DNA of 57,698 bases. It comes from CAYORM01 sp964406375. Lineage in GTDB: Bacteria; Pseudomonadota; Alphaproteobacteria; DSM-16000; Inquilinaceae. This document shows, piece after piece, positions 1-7,891 of this stretch. The stretch is from positions 1 to 57,698 of the forward strand of contig CAYORM010000016.1 in the NCBI GenBank assembly GCA_964406375.1, written 5' to 3'. Under the pieces are notes generated by a model. The model worked only from the letters and a program-made list of their open reading frames with translations, had not been told where the DNA came from and did no database searches. The translations under genes were made by a program, and so were the position numbers. The stretch's first letter is position 1. Each line of letters begins with the position of its first letter.

Positions 1-1700
1 TGATGGGCGTCGATCACGGTCGACAGGCGGGGCGCGATGACGAGCGTCGTCCGACCGCGGCTGACTTCGTGCAGATTGGCCTGGATCTCGCGCTCGGTCG
101 CGGTGTCGAGCGCCGAGGTCGCCTCGTCGAAGATCAGGATCGGCGGGTTCTTGAGGATGGTGCGCGCGATCGCCACCCGCTGCTTCTCGCCACCGGACAG
201 CTTCAGCCCGCGCTCGCCCACCCGTGTCTCATAGCCGTCGGGCAGGCCTTCGACGAAGTCGTGGATCCGTGCCATGCGGGCCGCGGCGACGACCTCCGCG
301 GGGGCGGCGCCGGGACGGCCATAGGCGATATTGTAGCGGATCGTGTCGTTGAACAGAACGGTGTCCTGCGGAACGATGCCGATCGCGGCGCGCAGGCTCT
401 CCTGCGTCACGTCGCGGATGTCCTGCCCGTCGATCCTGACGGCGCCACCCGTCGCGTCATAGAAGCGGAAGAGCAGGCGGCTGATCGTCGACTTGCCGGC
501 ACCGGTGGGGCCGACGATCGCGAAGGTCTGGCCGGGCGGGACCTCGAAGCTCACGCCCTGGAGGATCGGTCGCCGCGGATCGTAGCCGAAGTGGACATCA
601 TCGAAGGTGATCCGTCCGGCCTCGACCCGCAATGCCGGTGCGCCCGGCCGGTCCCTCACCTCCGGCGTCTCGTCGAGCAGGACGAACATCGCCTCCATGT
701 CGATCAGCGACTGCTTCACCTCGCGATAGACGAAGCCGAAGAAGTTGAGCGGCAGGTAGAGCTGGAGCAGATAGGTGTTCACCAGGACGAAGTCGCCGAC
801 CGTCATCGTGCCGTCGACGATCGCCGCCGCCGCCATCCACATCACCACCGTCAGCCCGACCGCGATGATCAGCGCCTGGCCGATATTGAGGAAGGAGAGC
901 GAGACACGGCTCTTGACCGCGGCGGCCTCGTAGCCGGCCAGCGCCCGGTCGTAGCGGCTGGCCTCGTGCCGCTCATTGCCGAAATACTTGACCGTCTCGA
1001 AGTTGAGCAGGCTGTCGATGGCCTTGGTGTTTGCCTCCTGATCGCTCTGGTTCATCGTGCGGCGGAACTTCAGCCGCCATTCCGTCACGATGAGGGTGAA
1101 GGCGATGTAGCCGCCGACCGTCACCAGCGTGACGAGCGCGTACCAGCCGTCGAGCATGTACCACAACACCCCGAGGACGAGGGCGATCTCGACCAGCGTC
1201 GGCAGGATGTTGAACAGCATGAAGTTGAGCAGCGTCTCGATCGCCCGCGTGCCGCGCTCGATGACGCGCGACAACCCGCCGGTCTGGCGTTCGAGATGGA
1301 AGCGCAGCGACAGGCCATGGAGGTGCCGGAAGACGCTCAGCGCGACGTCCCGGATGGCGCTCTGCCCGACCCGTGCGAAGACGGCATCGCGCAACTCGCC
1401 GAAAGCGAGGCTGAAAATCCGTGCCACGCCATAGGCGAGGATGGCGGCGACCGGGATCGCCAGCGCTTCCGCGGGAACCGAAAGCGCGTCCACGGCATCC
1501 TTGTAGAACAGCGGGACGAGGACGGTGAACAGCTTGGCGAGAATGAGACAGCCCACCGCCACGGCCACGCGGATGCGCATCGCGAGCCGGCCGCGCGGCC
1601 AGAGATAGGGCAGAAGGGACCGGATCGGGCCGCGTTCGCGGGCCAATCCGTCCCGCGAGGCGTGACCGCGGTCACTGCCGGGACGTAGGGGGAGAGCCAT
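1..1700 (-). CDS. Atm1/HMT-type ABC exporter (fused permease-ATPase), 3' end cut by window
   Basis: Half-type ABC exporter with a fused membrane domain and ATPase, of the Atm1/heavy-metal tolerance family, which moves glutathione-linked persulfides or metal-glutathione complexes across the inner membrane. Roughly residues 37-310 are the six-helix membrane domain. The ATPase domain follows, with Walker A GPTGAGKST, Q-loop PQDT, signature LSGGEKQR and Walker B ILIFDEATSALD. The frame runs off the left edge about 20 residues after Walker B, so the C-terminus is missing. Start taken as ATG at 1700; no strong ribosome binding site is visible, so an internal start is possible. It is divergent from the L,D-transpeptidase. 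Odd point: where the H-loop normally reads VIAHRLST, this sequence reads VIAPRLST (codon at 30-32). Family assignment is by motif and overall pattern; the substrate is inferred. Confidence 0.88.
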   Translation of the reverse strand, partial: MALPLRPGSDRGHASRDGLARERGPIRSLLPYLWPRGRLAMRIRVAVAVGCLILAKLFTVLVPLFYKDAVDALSVPAEALAIPVAAILAYGVARIFSLAFGELRDAVFARVGQSAIRDVALSVFRHLHGLSLRFHLERQTGGLSRVIERGTRAIETLLNFMLFNILPTLVEIALVLGVLWYMLDGWYALVTLVTVGGYIAFTLIVTEWRLKFRRTMNQSDQEANTKAIDSLLNFETVKYFGNERHEASRYDRALAGYEAAAVKSRVSLSFLNIGQALIIAVGLTVVMWMAAAAIVDGTMTVGDFVLVNTYLLQLYLPLNFFGFVYREVKQSLIDMEAMFVLLDETPEVRDRPGAPALRVEAGRITFDDVHFGYDPRRPILQGVSFEVPPGQTFAIVGPTGAGKSTISRLLFRFYDATGGAVRIDGQDIRDVTQESLRAAIGIVPQDTVLFNDTIRYNIAYGRPGAAPAEVVAAARMARIHDFVEGLPDGYETRVGERGLKLSGGEKQRVAIARTILKNPPILIFDEATSALDTATEREIQANLHEVSRGRTTLVIAPRLSTVIDAH

Positions 1701-1858
1701 GGTCGACCGAAGGTAGGGCGGCGATGGCGTCGCGGAAAGGGGAGGGCGCCCGGTGTGTTGCGCGCAGGACACAGAGTGTCACGCATCGGGATGGTCCCCT
1801 CTCGCGCTGCGCTTGCGGACCGTCTAGTGTGAGATCGGCGTACGGGGGTATTCAGCCT

Positions 1859-3709
1859 ATGCACGGATGCTACGTTTCGCGAGGAGGCGCGGCCATCGCC
1901 CTTCTCATCGCTCTCGGCGTCGCCTCGGCGGGTGCCGCGACGCCCGCAGCCGGCCCTGCAACAGTCACATCGGACAGGCTCGCCCCGCCCGCGGTGCAGG
2001 ATGGCGGCGTGGCGGAGTTCGCGGTTGAGGCGGGGCCCATCGATGCGGTGCGTGGCGCCATCGCCGAGCTGCTGAGGCCCGTTTCAGGCGGCGCGGGATC
2101 GCCGGTCACGATCGGCGGCGCCGTGACCGTTGATAGTGGCGACCTCGTGACGCTCTATCGCAGCCGGGCCTGGTACCCCCTCTGGATCGGCGATGACGGC
2201 ACGATCGATGGCGAGCGGGCCGCAGCGGTGCTGGCGGTCCTCGCGGATGCGGCGGCGGAAGGGCTCGAGCCGCGCGACTATTTCGTCGAGGCCCTGGAGG
2301 CGATGCTGGCCTCGGGCACCCGGCCGGCCGAGACCGAACTGCTGCTGAGCGCGGCGGTGATGCGGTATGGCGCCGATCTGCATGCCGGCCGCATCGCGCC
2401 GCGCGAGATCGACCGGAACTTCGACATCGACCCGCGGCCGGTCGATCGTCCGGCGATCGCGGTGGCCGCGGCGATCATGCCCGATCCGCAGGCCTATCTC
2501 GCCAGCCTCGCGCCGCAGACTGAGGCCTATGCAGTTCTGCGCGCGGAGCTCGCCGCGCTGCGCATCGAGCAGCAGGAGGCGGCGGCCTGGCCGGAGGTGC
2601 CGGGCGGGCCGGCGCTGCGGCCGGGCATGGTCGATGACCGGGTGGCGGTCCTGCGGGCCCGACTCGAGGCGAGCGGTCATCACCCCCTGCCGTCCGAGCC
2701 GGCCGCCTCGGGTGAGGTGGCGGCCGATCCGATGGCCGATCTGATCGTGGCGACGGAGGAAGATCCGACCGATCCGCGCCTTTACGACGAGGGGCTTGTC
2801 GCCTCAGTGCGTGCCTTCCAGCATGAGGCGGGGCTCGTGGTCGACGGTATCGTCGGCCGTGATACGCTCGCTGCACTCAATGCCGGCACGCCGATCAACC
2901 GGCTCGAGAGCGTGATCGCGACGATGGAGCGGATGCGCTGGCTGCCGGAGGAGCTCGGCGAGGACCATCTGATGGTCAATATCGCCGATTTCAGGCTGGA
3001 GGTCGTCCAGGACGGGGTCTTGGTGCGCGAGATGGACGTGATCGTCGGCCGTCCCGACCGGCAGACGCCGCTCTTCAACAGCGCGCTGACCTATCTCGAG
3101 TTCAACCCGACCTGGACGATGCCGACCAGCATCGCCGTCCGGGACTACCTGCCGCGGCTCAAGCGCGACCCCTCCTATCTCGACCGCAACGGCTACGCGC
3201 TCTATTCGAGCTGGGGCTCCGGCGCCCAGCAGATGAACAGCTCCTGGATCGACTGGTACGGGGTTGGCAGCGGCATCCGCAACTTCCGCATCGTGCAGCC
3301 GCCGGGACCGGGCAATGCGCTCGGCAAGGTCAAGTTCATGATGGAGAACAACTGGAGCGTCTATCTGCACGACACGCCCGACCGGGACCTCTTCAACCGC
3401 GACGTGCGCTCCTTTAGCTCCGGCTGTGTGCGGCTGGAGGACCCGATCTGGCTCGCCGACCATCTGCTGGCCGGGTCCGACGCCTGGGACGAGGCGGACC
3501 GGGAGCGCATCCTCGGCAGCTGGCGGCCGACCACGCGGATCGACCTGCCGGAGCCGATGCCGCTCTATCTCGTCTATGAGACGGCGGTCGTCGATCCAAC
3601 GACGTCGGAAGTGCGGTTCCGCAGCGATATCTATGGTTTCGACCGGCTGGTTCTGGATGCGGTCGAACATCGCTCGGCAGGTCTGGGACAGATGGCGCTG
3701 CTGGATTGA
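1859..3709 (+). CDS. L,D-transpeptidase, YcbB (LdtD)-like, with peptidoglycan-binding domain
   Basis: 616-residue exported L,D-transpeptidase that forms 3-3 (mDAP-mDAP) crosslinks in peptidoglycan. The start is set at 1859 because it puts a hydrophobic signal peptide at the N-terminus (IALLIALGVASAGA) after a GGGGG-rich leader; the upstream in-frame extension is arginine-rich and signal-free. An N-terminal scaffold region (about 95-150, YRSRAWYPLW) is followed by a peptidoglycan-binding repeat (about 315-342, FQHEAGLVVDGIVG). The YkuD catalytic domain spans about 370-545, with the motif SFSSGCVR carrying the nucleophile Cys at about residue 523 and upstream HDTP. The size and domain order match the YcbB group rather than the short ErfK/YbiS group. 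A good terminator follows, and the next gene is the M15-like peptidase, the same neighbour order as ycbB-ycbK in enterobacteria. Confidence 0.93.
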   Translation: MHGCYVSRGGAAIALLIALGVASAGAATPAAGPATVTSDRLAPPAVQDGGVAEFAVEAGPIDAVRGAIAELLRPVSGGAGSPVTIGGAVTVDSGDLVTLYRSRAWYPLWIGDDGTIDGERAAAVLAVLADAAAEGLEPRDYFVEALEAMLASGTRPAETELLLSAAVMRYGADLHAGRIAPREIDRNFDIDPRPVDRPAIAVAAAIMPDPQAYLASLAPQTEAYAVLRAELAALRIEQQEAAAWPEVPGGPALRPGMVDDRVAVLRARLEASGHHPLPSEPAASGEVAADPMADLIVATEEDPTDPRLYDEGLVASVRAFQHEAGLVVDGIVGRDTLAALNAGTPINRLESVIATMERMRWLPEELGEDHLMVNIADFRLEVVQDGVLVREMDVIVGRPDRQTPLFNSALTYLEFNPTWTMPTSIAVRDYLPRLKRDPSYLDRNGYALYSSWGSGAQQMNSSWIDWYGVGSGIRNFRIVQPPGPGNALGKVKFMMENNWSVYLHDTPDRDLFNRDVRSFSSGCVRLEDPIWLADHLLAGSDAWDEADRERILGSWRPTTRIDLPEPMPLYLVYETAVVDPTTSEVRFRSDIYGFDRLVLDAVEHRSAGLGQMALLD

Positions 3710-3737
3710 GTTTTGTTTGCATTTGACGGGATGCTGC

Positions 3738-3779
3738 GGGCGGGCCGGTATTGCACCGACCCGCCCTTCGCTTTTCTGA
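3738..3779 (+). terminator. Intrinsic terminator after the L,D-transpeptidase
   Basis: GC-rich hairpin: GGGCGGG and CGGT arms pair with ACCG and CCCGCCC around a 5-nt loop (ATTGC), with one mismatch, followed by TTCGCTTTTCT. It lies 29 nt after the stop codon. Confidence 0.75.
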
Positions 3780-3835
3780 AGAAATCTTCTGTCACTAAAG
3801 AATAGGTCTGAATATTTGTTGTGGATTGGCCTATA

Positions 3836-3884
3836 TTGACTTGCGGATCGGCGCGAATGCCACAATGTTGCGGCAGTGCAACAT
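3836..3884 (+). promoter_or_regulatory. Candidate promoter with a 20-bp dyad, upstream of the M15-like peptidase
   Basis: The 319-bp gap 3710-4028 holds the terminator above and this site. A possible -35 TTGACT (3836-3841) and -10 CACAAT (3861-3866) are separated by 19 bp, longer than ideal. A perfect inverted repeat, ATGTTGC and GCAACAT with a 6-bp spacer (3865-3884), covers the expected transcription start, where a repressor would sit. The TTGC/GCAA core resembles the GC-containing dyads bound by PhaR-type regulators near polyhydroxyalkanoate genes, but no PHA gene is present here. The rest of the gap shows nothing I recognise. Confidence 0.4.
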
Positions 3885-4028
3885 GGGTGCGCCGCATTGT
3901 CATCGCATCGGCGACTTGATTCCCCGCCCAAGCTGCTGCACAAAGAGTCCCGTCGCGGCGCCGTCCTCGGCGCAATCTCATGGCGGGGCCCCCGCATCGG
4001 GGCCGATCGGGCAGAGGAACCACGCACG

Positions 4029-4553
4029 ATGCAGCGACGGAGCGTGCTGACGATGGCCGGCATGGCGGGGGCAGCAATCGCGATGCCCCGCATCGTATCG
4101 GCGGCCCTTCCACGCAAGCGCCTGTATCTCTACGACGCACATTCCGGCGCCGAGATCGACGAAGAATACTGGGTCGACGGTTGGTACAACCCCGACGCGC
4201 TCTCCCGGTTCAATCATTTCATGAAGGATCGCCGGTCGGGCGAGGTGCGGAACATGGATCCGGGCCTGCTCGACATCCTTCACGCCCTGCAGAACATGGG
4301 GTCGCAGCGCGAGCCGATCCATCTCCTGTGCGGTTACCGCTCGCGCACGACGAACGCGATGCTGGCGCGGCGTAGCCGGGGCGTTGCCCGCAACAGCCTG
4401 CACATCACCGGGCAGGCCTCCGACATCTACATGCCGGGCCTCAATCTCAGCAGGCTGCGCGACAACGCCAAATCGCTGCAGGCCGGCGGGGTGGGTTATT
4501 ATCCCCGTTCCGGCTTCGTCCATGTCGACACCGGGGATATCCGCTACTGGTGA
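4029..4553 (+). CDS. DUF882 / M15-family peptidoglycan peptidase, MepK (YcbK)-like
   Basis: 174-residue exported peptidase-like protein. The N-terminus MQRRSVLTMAGMAGAAIAM has the look of a Tat-type signal (RRSVLT then a hydrophobic stretch). The Zn-peptidase core carries the expected ligands: a His and Asp in LHITGQASDI and a His in GFVHVDTG, plus the family block YRSRTTNAML. Homologues in E. coli (MepK) cut mDAP-mDAP crosslinks, which are exactly what the upstream L,D-transpeptidase makes; the pairing supports that role but the cleavage specificity is inferred. It is separated from its neighbour by a terminator and a long leader (about 150 nt), so it probably has its own promoter. A terminator follows. 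Confidence 0.9.
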   Translation: MQRRSVLTMAGMAGAAIAMPRIVSAALPRKRLYLYDAHSGAEIDEEYWVDGWYNPDALSRFNHFMKDRRSGEVRNMDPGLLDILHALQNMGSQREPIHLLCGYRSRTTNAMLARRSRGVARNSLHITGQASDIYMPGLNLSRLRDNAKSLQAGGVGYYPRSGFVHVDTGDIRYW

Positions 4554-4578
4554 TCGCGGCATCGCATCCGGCTTCCGG

Positions 4579-4600
4579 CGCCCCCGCAAAGGGGGCGTTT
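4579..4600 (+). terminator. Intrinsic terminator after the M15-like peptidase
   Basis: Perfect 7-bp stem CGCCCCC / GGGGGCG with loop GCAAA followed by TTTGCG, 25 nt after the stop codon. Confidence 0.7.
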
Positions 4601-4714
4601 GCGTATCCGGTGGCTGCCACCCACCGCCCGTCCGACGCCGACGCATGGCGTATTTGAGCCGATCTCGATGAAGACGATTGCGCGGCGCGGCCGTTAACCG
4701 GCACGATCCCGTGA

Positions 4715-6178
4715 GTGTCCGATCGCCAGCGGCCGAGCCACCCTTTGAGACCGGATCGTCACGTGCCGCCCCGCGGCGGTCGCATCGCCTCGGCGTCGCT
4801 GCTGGCCTATGCCGCGCCCGCCTTGCCGCTTGCGGCCCTGACCCTGCCGACCTACATCCTGCTGCCGACCTTCTATGCCCAGACGCTGGGGCTCGGGCTG
4901 ACGACGGTCGGCACGATCCTGCTGGTTGCGCGGCTGTGGGACGTGCTCGTCGATCCGGTGATCGGTGCGCTCAGCGATCGCACGGCCGGCCGCTTCGGCC
5001 GCCGCAAGCCCTGGGTCGTTCTGGGGATGCCGCTCGTCGCCGTCGCCAGCTGGCTGCTCTTCGTGCCGCCCGATGGGGCGGGGACGGGGCATCTCCTCCT
5101 GTGGAGCCTCGTTCTCTACACCGGCTGGATCATGATGATGATCCCGCTGACGGCGCTGGGGGCGGAGCTCGCGGACGATTATCACGAGCGCAGCCGCATC
5201 GCCGGTTGGCGCGAGGTCGCCACCGTGCTCGGCACTCTCGTCGCCCTCGGCCTGCCCTTCGCGCTCGGCCATGGCGATGCCCAGCAGCCGGGGCCGGCGC
5301 TGCACGTCATGGCGATCACCTGCGTCATCCTGCTGCCGGCGACGGTCGCGGGTTTCGCGCTGATGGTGCCGGACCAGCCGGTGCCGGCGCGGCGCACGGG
5401 CGAGCCGGGCCTGTGGCGACGGGTGCGGCCGATCCTGCGCAATCGCCCGTTCCGGCTGCTCATTCTCGCCTATCTGCTCAACGGCATCGCCAACAGCCTG
5501 CCAGCGACCCTCTTCCTGCTCTATGTCGAGCATGTGATCGGTATGCCCGACCAGGCCGGCGGGCTGCTGTTCGGCTATTTCCTCAGCGGTGTCGTCGCGG
5601 CGCCGCTCTGGGTCATGCTCTCGCGCCGGATCGGCAAGCACCGCGCCTGGATGGTGGGGCTGGGCTGGTCGGCCGCGGTCTTCGTCTGGACGCCGTTCCT
5701 CGGGCCGGGTGACGCCCATCTCTTCCTGGCAATCGTGATGGGGACGGGGCTCGCGCTCGGCGCCGATCTGATCCTGCCCAGCGCCATGCAGGCCGATGTC
5801 ATCGATGTCGACACCGCGGAAACCGGCTCCGCCGGCGGCCGCGGACGGGCCGGGCTGTTCTTCGCATTGTGGGGGATGGCGACCAAGCTGGCCCTGGCGC
5901 TGGCAGTGGGTCTGTCCTTCCCGCTGCTCGGCCTCGCCGGCTACGATGCGGGGCAGGGAGAAATGCCGCCGGAGGCGCTGACGATGCTGGCGGTGCTCTA
6001 CGGCGTGGCGCCGGTGGCGTTCAAGCTCGCCGCGCTCGGCCTCATGTCGCGCTATGGCCTCACGGCCGAGCGGCAGGCGGCGCTGCGTCTGGATATCGCC
6101 CGTCAGGCGCGGGCCGGCGGCGGCCTGCCGGCGGGGCCGGCTGCTGCGTCGACGCCGATGACCGCGCAAGACCCCTGA
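4715..6178 (+). CDS. MFS transporter of the GPH (glycoside-pentoside-hexuronide:cation) family
   Basis: 487-residue, twelve-helix secondary transporter of the MFS_2/GPH type, which imports sugars or glycosides with a cation. The diagnostic block between helices 2 and 3 is present: RLWDVLVDPVIGALSD followed by GRFGRRKPW. A second half with the same pattern follows after a loop rich in Arg and Pro. The start is the GTG at 4715, which gives a 25-residue polar N-terminus before helix 1; a second in-frame GTG about 50 nt downstream is an alternative because no clear ribosome binding site favours either. It stands alone between a terminator and the convergent small membrane protein gene. Substrate is not predictable; no sugar catabolic gene is adjacent. 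Confidence 0.88.
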   Translation: MSDRQRPSHPLRPDRHVPPRGGRIASASLLAYAAPALPLAALTLPTYILLPTFYAQTLGLGLTTVGTILLVARLWDVLVDPVIGALSDRTAGRFGRRKPWVVLGMPLVAVASWLLFVPPDGAGTGHLLLWSLVLYTGWIMMMIPLTALGAELADDYHERSRIAGWREVATVLGTLVALGLPFALGHGDAQQPGPALHVMAITCVILLPATVAGFALMVPDQPVPARRTGEPGLWRRVRPILRNRPFRLLILAYLLNGIANSLPATLFLLYVEHVIGMPDQAGGLLFGYFLSGVVAAPLWVMLSRRIGKHRAWMVGLGWSAAVFVWTPFLGPGDAHLFLAIVMGTGLALGADLILPSAMQADVIDVDTAETGSAGGRGRAGLFFALWGMATKLALALAVGLSFPLLGLAGYDAGQGEMPPEALTMLAVLYGVAPVAFKLAALGLMSRYGLTAERQAALRLDIARQARAGGGLPAGPAAASTPMTAQDP

Positions 6179-6183
6179 GAGCC

Positions 6184-6423
6184 CTATACCAGCAGCGCGA
6201 GCAGCAGCACGACGACGGCGATCCCGGCAAGGCCGGTCAGGAAGATCGCCCGCCGAGTACGACTGCGCAGGATGATCTCGCCCTGGCGTGCCTTCTCGGC
6301 CGGGTAGGGTCGGGGTGCGCCGGCATAGTCGGGCCCCGCGGGGCGGTCGGCCGGGCGATCTTCCGGGGGTGGCGCCAGGGGCGGCGTCGTCTCGCCGACA
6401 TGGCGTGTCGGGCCTTCGGTCAT
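6184..6423 (-). CDS. Small tail-anchored membrane protein, unknown function
   Basis: 79-residue protein with a Pro-rich, charged N-terminal half and a single C-terminal membrane helix (AIFLTGLAGIAVVVLLLALLV). The segment PAEKARQGEIILRSRTRRAIF just before the helix is the most family-like part: similar short proteins with an EKARQGEIILR block occur in other Rhodospirillales-type genomes (from memory, not searched). A strong ribosome binding site (GGAGG, 6 nt before the ATG at 6423) supports a real gene. It ends 5 bp from the stop of the convergent MFS gene and is divergent from the SDR gene. Function unknown; the topology predicts a cytoplasmic N-terminus. Confidence 0.75.
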   Translation of the reverse strand: MTEGPTRHVGETTPPLAPPPEDRPADRPAGPDYAGAPRPYPAEKARQGEIILRSRTRRAIFLTGLAGIAVVVLLLALLV

Positions 6424-6543
6424 GGAAACCTCCGTTCCCGGAAACGGGCACGGCCGCGAACCGTTCCTGGCATGCGTGCCCGCCGGCGCGGCTGATCCAG
6501 ATCAAGGCGCAGCGTTCCCTGCTGCGCCCATGCTCGGATCGGG

Positions 6544-6601
6544 CCATGGCCGGTCATGGGCCGGCGATTGAGCCATGGCCGGCCTTCAGCCGGCGATTGA
6601 G
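6544..6601. repeat. Two 29-bp imperfect tandem repeats in the SDR leader
   Basis: Units 6544-6572 and 6573-6601 both start with CCATGGCCGG and end with CCGGCGATTGAG, differing only in the middle. Each contains a palindrome around CCATGG (GGCCATGGCC at 6542-6551, GCCATGGC at 6572-6579). The second unit ends exactly where the ribosome binding site GAAGGAG of the SDR gene begins. The placement suggests an operator or a recent leader duplication. Confidence 0.7.
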
Positions 6602-6614
6602 AAGGAGCGATGCT

Positions 6615-7394
6615 ATGGGACGGGTTCAGGGCAAGGTCGCCTTGGTGACCGGTGCGGCGATGGGTCTCGGCGAGGCGATGGTGAGGCTGCTCGCCCGCGA
6701 GGGTGCCAAGGTCGTGCTGACCGATCTCAAGGACGAGGCCGGCGAGGCCGTCGCCGCCGGCATCATCGCTGCCGGCGGCGAGGCCATCTACCTCCACCAG
6801 GACGTCACCGACGAGCAGCGCTGGGAGGAGGTCATCAAGACGACGCTCGACCGCTATGGCCGGCTGGACGTGCTGGTCAACAATGCCGGGCTGGGCATCG
6901 GCGGCCCGCCCGAGGAGCAGACACTCGCCGATTGGCGGCGGCTGATGGCGGTCAATCTCGACGCCGTCTTCCTCGGCACCAAGCATGCCATTCGGGCGAT
7001 GAAAGGGAACAAGCCGAAGAGTAGCGGTTCGATCATCAACCTCTCATCGATCGAGGGGCTGGTCGGCGATCCCAATCTCGGTGCCTACAACGCGTCCAAA
7101 GGCGGCGTCCGGATCTACACGAAATCAGTCGCGCTCTATTGCGCCAAGAATGGGCTGGGCATCCGCGTGAACTCGGTCCATCCGGGTTACATCTGGACGC
7201 CGATGGTTGAGAACTACCTGCGGCAGACCGGCGACGTCGAGGCCGGCCGCAAGGCGCTCGACGCGATGCATCCGATCGGCCATGTCGGGGAGCCGGACGA
7301 CATCGCCTATGGCGTCCTCTACCTCGCCTCGGACGAATCGAAATTCGTGACCGGGGCCGAGCTGGTGATCGATGGCGGCTACACCGCCCAGTGA
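6615..7394 (+). CDS. Short-chain dehydrogenase/reductase (classical SDR)
   Basis: 259-residue classical SDR, NAD(P)-dependent alcohol/ketone oxidoreductase. The cofactor motif TGAAMGLG is at residues 12-19, NNAG near 90, the catalytic Ser in LSSIEG, and the catalytic YNASK about 155-159; the C-terminus GAELVIDGGYTAQ is family-typical. An acidic residue after beta-2 (VVLTDLKD) favours NAD(H). It most resembles the cyclopentanol/hydroxysteroid dehydrogenase-like branch, but the substrate cannot be told. The start at 6615 is supported by GAAGGAG 8 nt upstream; longer frames would run through the tandem repeats. It converges on the XRE gene, with a shared hairpin terminator. Confidence 0.92.
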   Translation: MGRVQGKVALVTGAAMGLGEAMVRLLAREGAKVVLTDLKDEAGEAVAAGIIAAGGEAIYLHQDVTDEQRWEEVIKTTLDRYGRLDVLVNNAGLGIGGPPEEQTLADWRRLMAVNLDAVFLGTKHAIRAMKGNKPKSSGSIINLSSIEGLVGDPNLGAYNASKGGVRIYTKSVALYCAKNGLGIRVNSVHPGYIWTPMVENYLRQTGDVEAGRKALDAMHPIGHVGEPDDIAYGVLYLASDESKFVTGAELVIDGGYTAQ

Positions 7395-7404
7395 CTGTCC
7401 GGGA

Positions 7405-7439
7405 GAAGCGGCCTTCAGGCGCCGTTGCGGGGCCGCTTC
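7405..7439. terminator. Bidirectional hairpin between SDR and XRE genes
   Basis: Perfect 9-bp inverted repeat GAAGCGGCC (7405-7413) and GGCCGCTTC (7431-7439) with a 17-nt spacer. It overlaps the stop codon of the convergent XRE gene, so it can act for both. No long T-tract on either side. Confidence 0.5.
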
Positions 7440-7663
7440 AGCCTGACCCCCGGGCCTTCCGCCTCGCACGGACCGATGAGGTCGACGCCGGCGGCATCGA
7501 GGGCCCGCACCAGCTGGGCCTCGGTCGCCCGGTGGAGGGCATGTCGGCCGCATTCGAAATCGCGGATCGTGCTGCGGGAGACGCCGGCGCGCTCCGCGAG
7601 GTCCGTCTGCGTCCAGCCGACCAGCCCACGGGCCGCGCGACACTGTTCGGGAAGGAACGTCAT
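7415..7663 (-). CDS. XRE-family helix-turn-helix regulator
   Basis: 82-residue DNA-binding protein consisting almost entirely of one HTH_3 domain: QCRAARGLVGWTQTDLAERAGVSRSTIRDFECG, with the recognition helix at SRSTIRDFE. The start at 7663 gives MTFLPEQCRAARG, the usual N-terminus of this group, after a purine-rich AGAGAGAG; in-frame ATGs at 7720 and 7798 would add non-homologous sequence. It lies between two oxidoreductase genes and is convergent with one and divergent from the other, so a local regulatory role is possible but unproven. Confidence 0.85.
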   Translation of the reverse strand: MTFLPEQCRAARGLVGWTQTDLAERAGVSRSTIRDFECGRHALHRATEAQLVRALDAAGVDLIGPCEAEGPGVRLKRPRNGA

Positions 7664-7891
7664 CTCTCTCTGAAACGCTCGCTCATTCGGGCCGAAAGCA
7701 ACCAGAAAGGGTGAAACCATACACCAATTCCGCCAGCGGCAATCATCGTCCGAACCGGCGGACCCGGATCCGGCGCCGGTCCGGGTGTCCGGCCGCAAGG
7801 CGGTGTAAGGGGCGGGATTGACGTCCCACGCTCATCCCCCGATCCTAGCGGCCGCAGCCAGGGATAAGGCGCGGATCGAGGGAGTGTCACG

